Positions 45,002 to 54,760 of a stretch of 64,000 nt of DNA are shown piece by piece. The notes under the pieces are model-generated. The model made no database searches and was not told where the DNA came from. It was given only the letters and a program-made list of their open reading frames with translations. A program made the translations under genes and the position numbers. Positions within the stretch are counted from its first letter, which is position 1. Each line of letters starts with the position of its first letter. The stretch comes from Shouchella hunanensis (GTDB taxonomy: Bacteria; Bacillota; Bacilli; Bacillales; Bacillaceae_D), in NCBI RefSeq assembly GCF_028735875.1, contig NZ_CP117834.1, forward strand, positions 1 through 64,000. Reading direction: 5' to 3'.

Positions 45002-46888
45002 TTAGGCTCTTTTCTTTTTTAGTGGTAGTTCAGAAAGAAGAACATCCGCTATTCGCTCAGGTGTTAAGCCAATTTCCTCGTACAATTCCTTTACACTTCC
45101 GTGCTCGATAAACCAATCTGGTACACCAAGTCGTTTTATAGACGCTTGTAGACCCTGATCATTGTAAAATTCCATTACAGCACTTCCGAAGCCACCTTGA
45201 AGAATTGCTTCTTCTACCGATAAAATAGGTAGCTCTTCTTCAGCAATTTTGCGAAGCATGTCTTCATCAAGTGGTTTAACCGAATTCGCATTAACAAGTC
45301 GAACATTATACCCTTGTGCTGTCATGTTTTCAATTGCTTTCTCAGCCACTGGAATCATTGTTCCAAATGTAAGAATGACCGCGTCTGTTCCTTCATTTAA
45401 TACTTCCCATTTGCCAATTGGTAGCTGCTTTAATTGTGCGTCCATCTTTACGCCCGTCCCATTTCCTCTAGGGTATCGAACGGCAATTGGGCCATCATCG
45501 TATTTTATCGCTGTATACAGCATATGTTGAAGTTCATTTTCGTTTCTAGGATTCAAAATAACCATATTTGGTAACGCTCTTAAGAAAGAAATATCGAATA
45601 CACCTTGGTGGGTTTCTCCATCCGCTCCAACAAGACCCGCTCGGTCGATGGCTATAAGTACATTAAGATTTTGACGACAAATATCATGAACAACTTGATC
45701 GTACCCTCGTTGCAAGAACGTTGAATATACGGCAAATACTGGCTTCATGCCTTGGGTAGCAAGACCAGCAGACATTGTTGCTGCATGCTGCTCAGCGATT
45801 CCAACATCAATCATTCTTTCTGGAAATTCTTTTGCAAACAAATCAAGTTTTGATCCACCTGGCATTGCTGGCGTAACAGCAACGACACGCTCATCTTCAC
45901 GAGCAATGGTTTTTAACGTATTTGCAAAAACACTAGGGTAACTTGGTGGCCCAGATTTTTTAACCATTTCCCCGTTTTCGATTTTATATGGGCCTGTTCC
46001 ATGCCAAGCGCCTGTTGCGTCTTCTTCTGCTGGCTTGTAGCCTTTTCCTTTTTTCGTGACAACATGAACAAGTACCGGTCCACTTACCTTCTTCGCATAA
46101 TTTAAGTTGTTTTTTAAATCGTCTAAATCATGACCATCCACTGGACCCAAATACGTAAAGCCCATCTCTTCAAAAAAGATTCCTGATACAACCATATATT
46201 TAAGGCTATCCTTTAGACGTTCCGCTGTATCAGCAAGCTTTCCACCAAATGCAGGAATTTTTCTTACTAACCATTCTAAATCGTCCTTCGCTCGCTGATA
46301 CTTTCCAGCTGTACGGAGCTTTCCTAGAATATGATGCAACGCACCAACATTTGGTGCAATCGACATCTCATTGTCGTTTAAAATAACAATTAAGTTCTTT
46401 TGTTCATGTCCGATATGGTTCAACGCTTCTAACGCCATTCCACCGGTAAGTGCACCATCCCCAATGATGGCAACCACACTTTCGTCCGTACCTTTTAGAT
46501 CTCTTGCTGTCGCCATGCCCATTGCGCCAGATAGGGAAGTAGAGCTATGACCTGTTTCCCATACATCGTGTTCGCTTTCATTTCGCTTAGGGAAGCCGCA
46601 GAGTCCTTTATATTGACGCATTGTATCAAACTGATCTGCTCGTCCAGTTAGTATTTTATGGACATACGCTTGGTGCCCTACATCCCACAAAAACTTATCC
46701 CTCGGTGAATCAAACAATTGGTGAAGTACGAGGGTCAATTCGACAACACCTAAATTTGGCCCAATATGACCACCATTTACAGATAGTTTTTCAATTAAAA
46801 ACTGGCGAATATCTGTCGCTAACTGTTCAAGTTGTTTATTCGTATAATGTTTAAGAAAGCTGGGATCTTGTATTTCTTCAAGGTTCAT
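45002..46888 (-). CDS. dxs: 1-deoxy-D-xylulose-5-phosphate synthase
   Basis: First enzyme of the MEP isoprenoid pathway; joins pyruvate and glyceraldehyde 3-phosphate with thiamine diphosphate. The 628-residue protein shows the thiamine site [15 protein letters not shown] (near 147), HGTGPYK (near 290) and the transketolase pyrimidine domain ([15 protein letters not shown] near 365). I chose ATG at 46888 ([13 protein letters not shown]), which has GGAGG 8 bases upstream and matches family starts. A terminator after ispA suggests that dxs has its own promoter. Confidence 0.95.
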   Translation of the reverse strand: MNLEEIQDPSFLKHYTNKQLEQLATDIRQFLIEKLSVNGGHIGPNLGVVELTLVLHQLFDSPRDKFLWDVGHQAYVHKILTGRADQFDTMRQYKGLCGFPKRNESEHDVWETGHSSTSLSGAMGMATARDLKGTDESVVAIIGDGALTGGMALEALNHIGHEQKNLIVILNDNEMSIAPNVGALHHILGKLRTAGKYQRAKDDLEWLVRKIPAFGGKLADTAERLKDSLKYMVVSGIFFEEMGFTYLGPVDGHDLDDLKNNLNYAKKVSGPVLVHVVTKKGKGYKPAEEDATGAWHGTGPYKIENGEMVKKSGPPSYPSVFANTLKTIAREDERVVAVTPAMPGGSKLDLFAKEFPERMIDVGIAEQHAATMSAGLATQGMKPVFAVYSTFLQRGYDQVVHDICRQNLNVLIAIDRAGLVGADGETHQGVFDISFLRALPNMVILNPRNENELQHMLYTAIKYDDGPIAVRYPRGNGTGVKMDAQLKQLPIGKWEVLNEGTDAVILTFGTMIPVAEKAIENMTAQGYNVRLVNANSVKPLDEDMLRKIAEEELPILSVEEAILQGGFGSAVMEFYNDQGLQASIKRLGVPDWFIEHGSVKELYEEIGLTPERIADVLLSELPLKKKRA

Positions 46889-47014
46889 AAACGAAACCTC
46901 CATTTACTCTTCATTTTTTATCTTTATCTCGTTAAGATGATGTACGTCTAGTATAACAAAAACAAGCCTATCTAGAACAGTAATACCCTGTATTGTGAAC
47001 CATACACCATTCTC

Positions 47015-47046
47015 ATAAAAAAAACCAGCCAAACGATGCTGGTTTC
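47015..47046 (-). terminator. Intrinsic terminator of ispA
   Basis: On the minus strand AAACCAGC pairs with GCTGGTTT, followed by TTTTT; it starts at the ispA stop codon and separates it from dxs. Confidence 0.8.
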
Positions 47047-47931
47047 TTAACGATCCCGATTAACAATATACGTTGCCATATCTTCAAGCAGTGTGTTTCG
47101 TAACCCAAGTTCATTTAATGACTGTAGTGCTTGGTCGTAATGACTGGCTAGCATTGCCTTTGCTCCGTCCAGCCCCAATATGCCAGGATACGTACTTTTA
47201 TCATTATGTACATCGCTACCGACTGGTTTTCCAATCGCTTCTACGTTGCCTTCAAGATCCAGGATATCGTCTTTAATTTGGAACAACAATCCGATTTCTT
47301 TTCCAAAGGCACTTAATTTCCTTTGGACATCTGGTGTGGTTCCAGCAATAACTGCGCCTGCTTCAACAGCGAAAGCGAGAAGCTCACCTGTTTTACGATT
47401 GTGAATAGATGCGAGTTCATTTACATCGAGATTTTTCCCCTCTGCAAACATATCGGCAAGCTGTCCACCGACCATCCCTTTTGCACCAGCTGCTTCACTA
47501 AAAAGGGAAATAAGCTGTAGCTTGGTTTCAGCCTTGAAATGGGAAATTTTTGAGAGAAGATAAAAGCTGTGTGTTAAGAGAGCATCTCCTGCTAATATCG
47601 CTGTCGCTTCGCCAAACACTTTATGATTGGTTGGTTTTCCACGTCGAAGATCATCGTCATCCATTGCTGGTAAATCGTCATGAATCAGCGAATAGGTGTG
47701 AACCATTTCTAGCGCACAAGCTACTTCAAGACCATCTTTTATCGGGAGCTTGTATGCATCTAAGACGGCCATCAACAGTACTGGTCGAACTCGTTTTCCA
47801 CCAGCCTCTAACGAGTAAAGCATCGCGTCTTTTAAACGGCTTTCTGCATCTATGGTACGAATGTATTCCGGTAATTCTCGTTCAATTAATTGCTTGGTTT
47901 CGTGAAGGAACAATTCAAATGTGGTGCTCAC
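47047..47931 (-). CDS. ispA: Farnesyl diphosphate synthase
   Basis: Short-chain prenyltransferase that condenses IPP and DMAPP/GPP. The 294-residue protein carries the first Asp-rich motif DDLPAMDDDD (near 83) with the basic stretch RRGKPTNHK, and the second motif KDDILD (near 225). It overlaps xseB by 4 bases, so it is translated in the nusB/xse operon. The gene order xseA-xseB-ispA-dxs is standard. Confidence 0.94.
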   Translation of the reverse strand: MSTTFELFLHETKQLIERELPEYIRTIDAESRLKDAMLYSLEAGGKRVRPVLLMAVLDAYKLPIKDGLEVACALEMVHTYSLIHDDLPAMDDDDLRRGKPTNHKVFGEATAILAGDALLTHSFYLLSKISHFKAETKLQLISLFSEAAGAKGMVGGQLADMFAEGKNLDVNELASIHNRKTGELLAFAVEAGAVIAGTTPDVQRKLSAFGKEIGLLFQIKDDILDLEGNVEAIGKPVGSDVHNDKSTYPGILGLDGAKAMLASHYDQALQSLNELGLRNTLLEDMATYIVNRDR

Positions 47932-48170
47932 TCTTGTTCCTCCTTCTGAACGTTCAGCTCTAAGATTTCACCATCTTCGGTCATAATTTGGTCAAGCTGC
48001 TCTTCAATTGAAACTAATTTATCATGACACGTTTTTGATAAGCTAATGCCTTTTTTATAAAGGTCAATGGCTTTCTCCAATGCAACATCCCCTTGTTCAA
48101 GCCCTTCAACAATTTCCTCTAGTTGTTTCATTGCTTCTTCAAACGGAATATCATTCTTCTGTTTCTCCAC
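47928..48170 (-). CDS. xseB: Exodeoxyribonuclease VII small subunit
   Basis: An 80-residue helical protein that assembles with XseA; FEEAMKQLEEIVEGLEQGDVALEKAI is split over residues 10-35 and is typical. I chose GTG at 48170 because AAGGAG lies 9 bases upstream; TTG at 48179 sits on the ribosome site. It overlaps the end of xseA by 20 bases and ispA by 4. Confidence 0.9.
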   Translation of the reverse strand: MEKQKNDIPFEEAMKQLEEIVEGLEQGDVALEKAIDLYKKGISLSKTCHDKLVSIEEQLDQIMTEDGEILELNVQKEEQE

Positions 48171-49518
48171 CTTGGTCAACTCCTTCGTGTATGATTTCTT
48201 TAATCACGCCTGTTGCCCGTCCATCTTTAAAAAGAAGGCGAACTTCAAGGTTTTCTTCTAGCTCATCTACAGATTTCACGAGCTTGTCTTCATTCTCACT
48301 ATAAATGAGAGAATAACCACGGTTCATGATTTTTAACGGACTTAGCAGTTCAAGTTGAGCGAGAAGAGACGTCAGCTGGTTTCGCTTAACCGTCACTTGA
48401 TTTTTTAACGCTTGACCTAATCTATGATCCAATACGTTTAACTCTTTTTTCTTTAATGCAGCCGCTGCTTCTGGATGATGACGCAAAAAGCGGTGTTGTA
48501 TGGATGTATAAGAAGCTCGTTTTTCTTTTGTAAATCGCTGCATTTCTCGATTCATTCGCTCAACCGCTTGGTCTAACTGCTGTTCCTTTTGCTCAACGAG
48601 CTGCCTTGGGTAACGAAACGCATAGGAACGCTTAGCATATTGGAGTTGCGCCCGTTTCTTTTCAGCCATTTGCACCATGGCTCTTACCAACCGCTGTTTG
48701 TAATGATTTACTTGCCGTAATTGTTCACGAACATCAGGCACAGCAAACTCTGCTGCTGCTGTAGGTGTAGGCGCCCGTAAATCGGCTACGAAATCACTAA
48801 TGGTAAAATCTGTTTCATGCCCCACTGCGGAAATAACCGGTATAGACGATGATCCAATGGCTCTAACAACGCGCTCTTCGTTAAACGCCCACAACTCTTC
48901 CATTGATCCTCCGCCTCTTCCTACAATAATGACGTCAAAAAGAGCTGCTTGATTTGCTTGAAGTAATGCCCGTTCAATTGAATCAATTGCTAAATGGCCT
49001 TGAACTGCAACTGGAAAAAGCGTCACGCGAATGTTAGGCATTCTCCGTTTTAACGTCGTCATAATATCACGTATGACTGCACCTGTTTGTGAAGTAATAA
49101 CAGCAATATGCTTCGGATAAACCGGTAAAGGCTTTTTACGCTCATCAGCAAACAAGCCCTCATGTTCCAGTTGTTTTTTCAAGCGCTCAAAGGCAACATG
49201 CAAGCTTCCTATTCCATCTGGTTGCATTTCTTTAGCATAAAATTGATACTGTCCATAAGGTTCGTACACATTAACCTCGCCCCTTATGAGCACGTTCATT
49301 CCGTTTTCAGGAATAAAGCGCAAATGTTGATTGTAGCCAGCGAACATGACCGATTGCATTCTCGCATTCGCATCTTTAACGGTAAAGTAAAGATGTCCTC
49401 TAGAATGACGCTTTACGTTCGAAAGCTCGCCACGAATCCACACTTCCATTAATTGTGTATCGTTCTCAATTAACCGCTTGATGTAACGAGTCGCTTCACT
49501 AACGGACCATGCTTCCAT
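48151..49518 (-). CDS. xseA: Exodeoxyribonuclease VII large subunit
   Basis: Catalytic subunit of ExoVII, 455 residues: N-terminal OB fold (about 1-105; ELSNVKRHSRGHLYFTVKD), the catalytic domain (about 125-340) with VITSQTGAVIRDI, VGRGGGSMEELWAFN and SAVGHETDFTISD, then a coiled coil (about 270-400). It is 36 bases from nusB; folD, which normally lies between, is missing. Confidence 0.94.
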   Translation of the reverse strand: MEAWSVSEATRYIKRLIENDTQLMEVWIRGELSNVKRHSRGHLYFTVKDANARMQSVMFAGYNQHLRFIPENGMNVLIRGEVNVYEPYGQYQFYAKEMQPDGIGSLHVAFERLKKQLEHEGLFADERKKPLPVYPKHIAVITSQTGAVIRDIMTTLKRRMPNIRVTLFPVAVQGHLAIDSIERALLQANQAALFDVIIVGRGGGSMEELWAFNEERVVRAIGSSSIPVISAVGHETDFTISDFVADLRAPTPTAAAEFAVPDVREQLRQVNHYKQRLVRAMVQMAEKKRAQLQYAKRSYAFRYPRQLVEQKEQQLDQAVERMNREMQRFTKEKRASYTSIQHRFLRHHPEAAAALKKKELNVLDHRLGQALKNQVTVKRNQLTSLLAQLELLSPLKIMNRGYSLIYSENEDKLVKSVDELEENLEVRLLFKDGRATGVIKEIIHEGVDQGGETEE

Positions 49519-49554
49519 TATAGCCCTCCTTCCGCTTTCACTTCTCCCTACACG

Positions 49555-49959
49555 TTATTGATCTTTTAAGGCTGTTTCATATGCCCCTGATAGTACGCCA
49601 TTCATAAAGCGTCCTGATTCTTGTCCACCAAATGCTTTGGCAAGCTCAATCGCTTCATTTAATGAAATGTTTTTTTCAATATCCTCTATATAGAGCATTT
49701 CATATAAAGCCATTCGTACGATTGAACGGTCAACATGACCGAGTCGATCAATGGTATAGCCTTTTAAGTTCTGACTAATAAAGTGATCAAGCTGTTCTTT
49801 ATATGTTAACGTTCCTTTTACTAAATCTAGAAAGAATTCGTTTGATTCCTCTTCCTCAGTGAGCGTGTTCTCGATTGCTTGATCAACCGTTAGTGTTGAC
49901 ACTAAACTAAGCTGATAAAGAACTTGGACGGCTCGAAGTCTTGCCACACGTCTATTCAT
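49555..49959 (-). CDS. nusB: Transcription antitermination factor NusB
   Basis: A 134-residue all-helical RNA-binding protein acting with NusE in rRNA antitermination. N-terminus RRVARLRAVQVLYQLSL and the C-terminal stretch VSLNEAIELAKAFGG-like ISLNEAIELAKAFGGQESGRF are diagnostic. It follows yqhY after a terminator and leads into xseA. Confidence 0.94.
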   Translation of the reverse strand: MNRRVARLRAVQVLYQLSLVSTLTVDQAIENTLTEEEESNEFFLDLVKGTLTYKEQLDHFISQNLKGYTIDRLGHVDRSIVRMALYEMLYIEDIEKNISLNEAIELAKAFGGQESGRFMNGVLSGAYETALKDQ

Positions 49960-50023
49960 AGTAAACTCCTTTATTCTTAATCCTGTTCATTATAACGTAA
50001 AATCTTGTCTAGGTAAAAACGCA

Positions 50024-50054
50024 AAGAAAGAGAATCGACCATGGTCGATTCTCT
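50024..50054 (-). terminator. Intrinsic terminator of accBC-yqhY
   Basis: On the minus strand AGAGAATCGACC pairs perfectly with GGTCGATTCTCT and is followed by TTCTTT. Confidence 0.85.
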
Positions 50055-50076
50055 TCTCCATATCATCGTCTTACTT

Positions 50077-50481
50077 TTATTCAACTTCTTCTTCCGTGGG
50101 TGCGTTTGGTGTATCAAAATAGACGCCCACAACATGAACATTTATTTCTGTTAATTGAATGGCAGTCATCGTTTCAAGGGCTTGTTGAATATTTAACTGA
50201 ATCAACTTTGCCACTTCTGGAACCGATGCTCCGTATGAAATAACAATAGAGACATCAACGATAATTCCTTGTTCTGTTAAATCAACTTTAACACCTTTGC
50301 CGTGATTTTTGCGGCCTAATCGTTCTGCTACATCAGCAGCGAAATTACCTCGAAGTGCTGCCACACCTTCAATTTCTTGTGTAGCGATTCCAGCAATAAC
50401 TTCAATTACTTCTGGTGAAATTTCAACTTTTCCTAAACCGTTTTTTTCTTCTTCTAACTCAAGTAATTGATGATCTTCCAT
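50077..50481 (-). CDS. yqhY: Asp23/Gls24-family protein YqhY
   Basis: A 134-residue Asp23 family protein (IAGIATQEIEGVAALRG near 28-44 is the family's N-terminal motif). YqhY lies behind accBC in B. subtilis, where it is linked to control of acetyl-CoA carboxylase activity and lipid homeostasis. It follows accC by 14 bases. The C-terminal tail is acidic (PTEEEVE). Confidence 0.92.
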   Translation of the reverse strand: MEDHQLLELEEEKNGLGKVEISPEVIEVIAGIATQEIEGVAALRGNFAADVAERLGRKNHGKGVKVDLTEQGIIVDVSIVISYGASVPEVAKLIQLNIQQALETMTAIQLTEINVHVVGVYFDTPNAPTEEEVE

Positions 50482-50495
50482 TATGCACGACTCCT

Positions 50496-51857
50496 TTACG
50501 ATTGTTTAGTAGGTATGACTTCATAGTCTTCAATAAATTTCGTATTGAAATCTCCAGAAACAAACTTTTCATGATTAAACAAATGTAAATGAAATGGAAT
50601 CGTCGTATCAACGCCATCAATTTCAAATTCTTCAAGCGCTCGCTTCATCTTCGCAATCGCTTCGTCTCTTGTTTCACCGTGGGTAATGACTTTAGCAATC
50701 ATAGAGTCATAAAATGGGCTAATTCGATAACCAGGATAAGCTGCCGAATCGACTCTTACACCAAAGCCACCAGGAGCAAGATACTCTTGAATCGTTCCAG
50801 GTGAAGGCATGAAGTTTTTAAGCGGATTTTCAGCGTTAATACGACATTCAATTGACCAACCTTTAAACGTAATATCTTCTTGTTTAACACGAAGTTTTTC
50901 GTTGTTGGCAATTCGAATTTGTTCTTTCACCAAGTCAATTCCCGTCACCATTTCTGTCACAGGGTGCTCTACTTGAATACGGGTGTTCATTTCCATGAAA
51001 TAATAACTGCCTGTATGGTGATCAAATATAAATTCAACCGTTCCAGCTCCTGAATACTCAACAGCTTTTGCAGCAGCAACAGCTGCCGCTCCCATTTCTG
51101 CACGTTTTTCAGGCGTAATGGCTGGAGATGGGGTTTCCTCTACTAACTTCTGAAGTCTTCTTTGGATCGAGCAATCACGTTCACCTAAGTGAATGGTATT
51201 CCCGAAATTATCAGCTAATACTTGTATTTCTACATGTCGAAAATCTTCTATATACTTTTCTAGATAAACACCCGGATTACCGAAAGCCGTGGCTGCCTCT
51301 TGCTGGGTTACGGAGATTCCCGATTTCAACTCTTTTTCATCACGCGCAACGCGGATACCTTTTCCGCCTCCGCCAGCCGTTGCTTTAATAATGACTGGAT
51401 AGCCAATTTTTTCAACAACTTGTTGGGCATCCTCAAACGACTCAATGATTCCTTCTGAACCAGGCACTACTGGAACTCCAGCAGCTTTCATCGTCTCTCT
51501 TGCTACATCTTTTGTCCCCATTTTACTAATGGCTGACGGACTCGGACCGATAAATGTAATGTTGCAATCCCCACATATCTCTGCAAAATTGGCATTCTCG
51601 GATAAAAAGCCGTAACCGGGATGAATCGCATCTGTTTCAGTTAATGTCGCAACGCTCATTAAGTTCGTGAAGTTCAAGTAGCTTTTTGTTGACGCGGTTG
51701 GTCCGATACAAAAAGCTTCATCCGCTAATTGGACGTGCAATGCATCCGCATCGGCTTCAGAAAACACTGCAACTGTTTCAATTCCGAGCTCTTTACAGGC
51801 TCGAATAATACGTACCGCTATTTCTCCTCTATTTGCAATCAATACTCGTTTTATCAT
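50496..51857 (-). CDS. accC: Acetyl-CoA carboxylase biotin carboxylase subunit
   Basis: ATP-grasp enzyme that carboxylates the biotin on AccB. The 453-residue protein has the N-terminal domain [19 protein letters not shown], the glycine-rich ATP loop [13 protein letters not shown] (near 159-171) and the catalytic region [14 protein letters not shown] (near 287-300). It follows accB by 19 bases and precedes yqhY. Confidence 0.96.
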   Translation of the reverse strand: MIKRVLIANRGEIAVRIIRACKELGIETVAVFSEADADALHVQLADEAFCIGPTASTKSYLNFTNLMSVATLTETDAIHPGYGFLSENANFAEICGDCNITFIGPSPSAISKMGTKDVARETMKAAGVPVVPGSEGIIESFEDAQQVVEKIGYPVIIKATAGGGGKGIRVARDEKELKSGISVTQQEAATAFGNPGVYLEKYIEDFRHVEIQVLADNFGNTIHLGERDCSIQRRLQKLVEETPSPAITPEKRAEMGAAAVAAAKAVEYSGAGTVEFIFDHHTGSYYFMEMNTRIQVEHPVTEMVTGIDLVKEQIRIANNEKLRVKQEDITFKGWSIECRINAENPLKNFMPSPGTIQEYLAPGGFGVRVDSAAYPGYRISPFYDSMIAKVITHGETRDEAIAKMKRALEEFEIDGVDTTIPFHLHLFNHEKFVSGDFNTKFIEDYEVIPTKQS

Positions 51858-51876
51858 AACTTGTCCTCGCCCCTAG

Positions 51877-52356
51877 CTATTGACGTTCAACAACCATTAA
51901 CGGCTGCCCGTATTCTACTAGTTCTCCATTTTCAGCAACAATCTCGACGATTTTCCCTTTTGCTTCAGAAACAATTGGATTCATTAATTTCATCGCTTCT
52001 ACGATACAAACAACCGTATCTTCATCAACTGTATCGCCTTCTTGTACGTATGGATCTGCGTCCGGTGAAGGAGCTGCGTAAAACGTTCCCACCATTGGAG
52101 AGGTAACCGTAATAAGGTTTTTGTTTTCCTGAACCGGTTCAGCAGCTGGCTCTGTTTTTGGAGCCTCTTGTACTTGTGTAGGTGCTTGATTCGTTGTTGT
52201 AGCTGGTGCAACAGCTTGTACAGTTTGTTCACTCACTTGGGTCGCTACTTGCTTTTTCAATGATAGTTTCACATTCTCTTGTTCTAACTCAAGCTCATTT
52301 ACGGAAGATTGATGTAATGCATCTATTAAGGTTTTAATTTCTTCTACTTTTAACAC
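51877..52356 (-). CDS. accB: Biotin carboxyl carrier protein
   Basis: Carries biotin between the two half-reactions of acetyl-CoA carboxylase. From GTG at 52356 (AAGGAG 10 bases upstream) the protein has 159 residues, the same as B. subtilis AccB; the longer frame to 52383 lacks a ribosome site. N-terminal helix-rich part, Gln/Thr/Pro/Ala-rich linker (about 40-80), and C-terminal biotinyl domain with the biotinylated Lys in EAMKLMNPI (near 124). Confidence 0.95.
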   Translation of the reverse strand: MLKVEEIKTLIDALHQSSVNELELEQENVKLSLKKQVATQVSEQTVQAVAPATTTNQAPTQVQEAPKTEPAAEPVQENKNLITVTSPMVGTFYAAPSPDADPYVQEGDTVDEDTVVCIVEAMKLMNPIVSEAKGKIVEIVAENGELVEYGQPLMVVERQ

Positions 52357-52463
52357 AATAAAACAACTCCTTATGATTGACAATTCTTCTTAGAAACTTC
52401 GTCTACTTTATAGACTTCTCGATAAAACTCTAGAATCCTCTATGTATGCTTATCTTTGTAAAC

Positions 52464-52490
52464 AAAGAGGAAAGAGGGTTTCCCCTCTTT
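52464..52490 (-). terminator. Possible weak terminator
   Basis: On the minus strand AAAGAGGG pairs with CCCTCTTT across a 4-nt loop, followed by a mixed CCTCTTTGTTT; it overlaps the stop codon of the 115-residue gene. Confidence 0.5.
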
Positions 52491-52836
52491 ACTCAGCTGG
52501 TTCTGTTGGGTTCGATACCTCTGTTTTATATTGGCGAAACACAGGAAACTCAGACAAGTTATCAGGGATTTTCCCATTTTCTAACAAAATAATTTTGACG
52601 ACGTTTTTATTTCTCGCCATGTGAAACTTATCACCGTATTCATTTTCTTGAGTGTACTGCTTTAAGTTTGTATAGTCTTCTTCTTGAATGGAGACACGAA
52701 ACGAGTCGCCATCCTCATCTTGGACTTCTTCAGAAAAGCCTACTTCGAATTCAACGATTTGTATATGATCGTTTTTAATGTTTCTGGTTTGCTCAAGGAC
52801 AGCCTTTGCCCCTTCTGTTAATTCGGACCAATCCAT
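52489..52836 (-). CDS. Unknown soluble acidic protein between spoIIIAH and accB
   Basis: A 115-residue acidic protein without signal peptide, membrane segment or cysteine, starting MDWSELTEGAKAVLEQTRN. ATG at 52836 follows AAGGAGAGATT; the frame extends to 52899 without a ribosome site. It looks like a small alpha/beta domain: helix, then strands IQIVEFEVGFS, DSFRVSIQE, KFHMARNKNVVKIILL. I do not recognise it. In B. subtilis spoIIIAH is followed directly by accB, so this is an extra gene in a conserved junction. Confidence 0.7.
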   Translation of the reverse strand: MDWSELTEGAKAVLEQTRNIKNDHIQIVEFEVGFSEEVQDEDGDSFRVSIQEEDYTNLKQYTQENEYGDKFHMARNKNVVKIILLENGKIPDNLSEFPVFRQYKTEVSNPTEPAE

Positions 52837-52908
52837 TACAATCTCTCCTTGTTTCATTCTACATTGCTGTATTATACCATGGGTGAGGATGGATTGCATT
52901 CTGAATCT

Positions 52909-52943
52909 AAAAAGAGGACTTGAATTGCTTCAAGCCCTCTGTT
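52909..52943 (-). terminator. Terminator of the spoIIIA operon
   Basis: On the minus strand AGAGGGCTTGAA pairs with TTCAAGTCCTCT (one mismatch) and is followed by TTTTAG. Confidence 0.85.
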
Positions 52944-52947
52944 TCTA

Positions 52948-53490
52948 TTATTCTCCGTGCTTTACATAAACTTGGTCTTGATCCGTCAAACTTAACTCTT
53001 CACGAGCAAGTGACATAATGGCTAGCGCTTCAGTTTTTGAAAGCGCGTCTGCTTGAACCAATATCTCAATTTTATTATCTCCCGTTTGAACAAGTGCATC
53101 TGAGTAGCCAATTTCCTTAATTAATTCCTCTAATTGCTCTTCCACATCTGTCACAGCTAGTACTTCAAGCGCACGATCATTCGCAGCAACTTTTTCTTCT
53201 GCTGTTGTTTCTGAACTTGCAGCTTCACGACTAACCTCTTCTGCTTCTTTTAATCGAACTTCTTCACGCTTTAAACGAGCCTCAGTCATCGTATCGCTGC
53301 CAGATACTTGGCTTAACAACTCCTCATTTGCATCTTCTTCGTTCAGCCCGTCCAGTACTTGTTCAGCTTCTTCTAGTAGATTATTTGACGTTGCTTCCTC
53401 ACCAGAATCATTTAACACATAGTACGTTCCTAATACGAGCATTAGAGATAACATTGTTAGTAGCCATACTGTTTGTTTTTTCAAGACCAT
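52948..53490 (-). CDS. spoIIIAH: Stage III sporulation protein AH
   Basis: Mother-cell component of the SpoIIIAH-SpoIIQ channel between mother cell and forespore. The 180-residue protein has an N-terminal anchor (about 7-27), a linker of about 70 residues rich in Glu and Ala, and the C-terminal YscJ/FliF-like ring-building domain (about 105-180; EEQLEELIKEIGYSDALV). It is the last gene of the spoIIIA operon and has a strong terminator. Confidence 0.94.
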   Translation of the reverse strand: MVLKKQTVWLLTMLSLMLVLGTYYVLNDSGEEATSNNLLEEAEQVLDGLNEEDANEELLSQVSGSDTMTEARLKREEVRLKEAEEVSREAASSETTAEEKVAANDRALEVLAVTDVEEQLEELIKEIGYSDALVQTGDNKIEILVQADALSKTEALAIMSLAREELSLTDQDQVYVKHGE

Positions 53491-53492
53491 TT

Positions 53493-54143
53493 TTATTCCT
53501 CCTCGATTTTTCTAGGTAATACCGATACGCGATGGGGGGCAACATCCAATAAGCGTGTAACCGCTTCTACAACAAATGCTTTTACTTGAATGTTTTCCAC
53601 TCCTTCCGCCACAACAAGAACGCCCGCAACGGAGGGTTTTTCTGTTGAGCTCACTAAAGGCTCTTCTTTATCGCCATTACGGATAATGACAACAGACTCT
53701 TCTTCTTGAACATCTTCTACTTGGCGTGTCCCACCTTCTCGATCGGTTTCTGAAGTTGTTTGTTTACCTATGCGCACATTCTTTTCATACACATGTCGTT
53801 CAGATTCCGCTAAATTAACGGTTACGGATACTGCATTCACTCCAACAATTTCCGTTAATAGATCTCTTAACTCGTTTTCGTAGCGCATTTCATAATCTTC
53901 CATCGAGTTCCTCTCAGCTTCTTTTGCAAATACTGGTGTTGCGTCCTCTTCTTCTGGGGCTACAGCAGGGAGATCCTCTTGAGCTGGTTGATACAGTTGA
54001 CCTAAAAGCATGAAGAGTACGCCAATACCGCCTAAGAGCAACAGATACCTGGGCGAAATGTTCCGTTTTTTTTTATCCGGCTGCTTCGGTAACCATTTCT
54101 TAAACCAGTCTGTATCTTTTGCTTCATTATTCAATTCACCCAT
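53493..54143 (-). CDS. spoIIIAG: Stage III sporulation protein AG
   Basis: Forms a large ring in the mother-cell membrane of the SpoIIIA-SpoIIQ complex. From the ATG at 54143 it has 216 residues: N-terminal cytosolic part (DWFKKWLPKQPDKKKR), one membrane helix (about 31-50) and a ring-building domain (DLLTEIVGVNAVSVTVNLAESE). It overlaps the end of spoIIIAF by 13 bases; the frame extends upstream to 54188, but the chosen ATG follows GAGGAAGGGGG. Confidence 0.92.
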   Translation of the reverse strand: MGELNNEAKDTDWFKKWLPKQPDKKKRNISPRYLLLLGGIGVLFMLLGQLYQPAQEDLPAVAPEEEDATPVFAKEAERNSMEDYEMRYENELRDLLTEIVGVNAVSVTVNLAESERHVYEKNVRIGKQTTSETDREGGTRQVEDVQEEESVVIIRNGDKEEPLVSSTEKPSVAGVLVVAEGVENIQVKAFVVEAVTRLLDVAPHRVSVLPRKIEEE

Positions 54144-54748
54144 CCCCCTTCCTCTTTTAGCGTTATGACTGAACTCGGCACTCCCCAAATGTCCGCTAAC
54201 ATCGAAATCACATCTTGCTCCTCATAAGAAACCGCATCTTCCTTAGATTCGGTTTCGCCAATCATAATTGAAACTGGCTCTACCTCATCTGTCCGAGATG
54301 TGCTTGTACGTTCTTCTTCTTGATAAGGAACAACAACTACTTCAATCTGTGTGAATTCTCCGTTGTTATCTTGAATGATGGAAAGGTCCGTGACCATGAG
54401 GTCTTCTTCTTTTTTCAAGTCTCCATTTGCTTGGTCTTTTAATTGGACAGCCACTTGTTCAGATGTATATGCATCAAAGAACCGTTCTATATCTTTTTTT
54501 TGCGAATTTATTTCTTCTTCTACATTTATTTCCTCTGAAATCGTTTGCTGTATGACTTCATTTAGCCATTCATCTGGATCTTCGTAGAATATGTTCAGAA
54601 CTGGTTGGAGCAAAAAAAGGAGTAAAAGTAAACTCATTGTGATTTTTACGTAGTTCTTTAATTTGGTGTTCGGTAAAGCCATTTCCAATACAACCGCTAG
54701 AAGAATAATGATAACGATCGATGTTATCCATTCGTTTATATACGTCAT
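54131..54748 (-). CDS. spoIIIAF: Stage III sporulation protein AF
   Basis: A 205-residue protein with two N-terminal membrane helices (about 8-27 and 34-52) and a C-terminal ring-building-like domain with a Ser/Glu-rich insert (EEERTSTSRTDEVE) before the last strand. Essential part of the SpoIIIA complex in B. subtilis. It follows spoIIIAE by 12 bases and overlaps spoIIIAG. Confidence 0.92.
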   Translation of the reverse strand: MTYINEWITSIVIIILLAVVLEMALPNTKLKNYVKITMSLLLLLFLLQPVLNIFYEDPDEWLNEVIQQTISEEINVEEEINSQKKDIERFFDAYTSEQVAVQLKDQANGDLKKEEDLMVTDLSIIQDNNGEFTQIEVVVVPYQEEERTSTSRTDEVEPVSIMIGETESKEDAVSYEEQDVISMLADIWGVPSSVITLKEEGGWVN

Positions 54749-54760
54749 GCTCTTCCCCTT

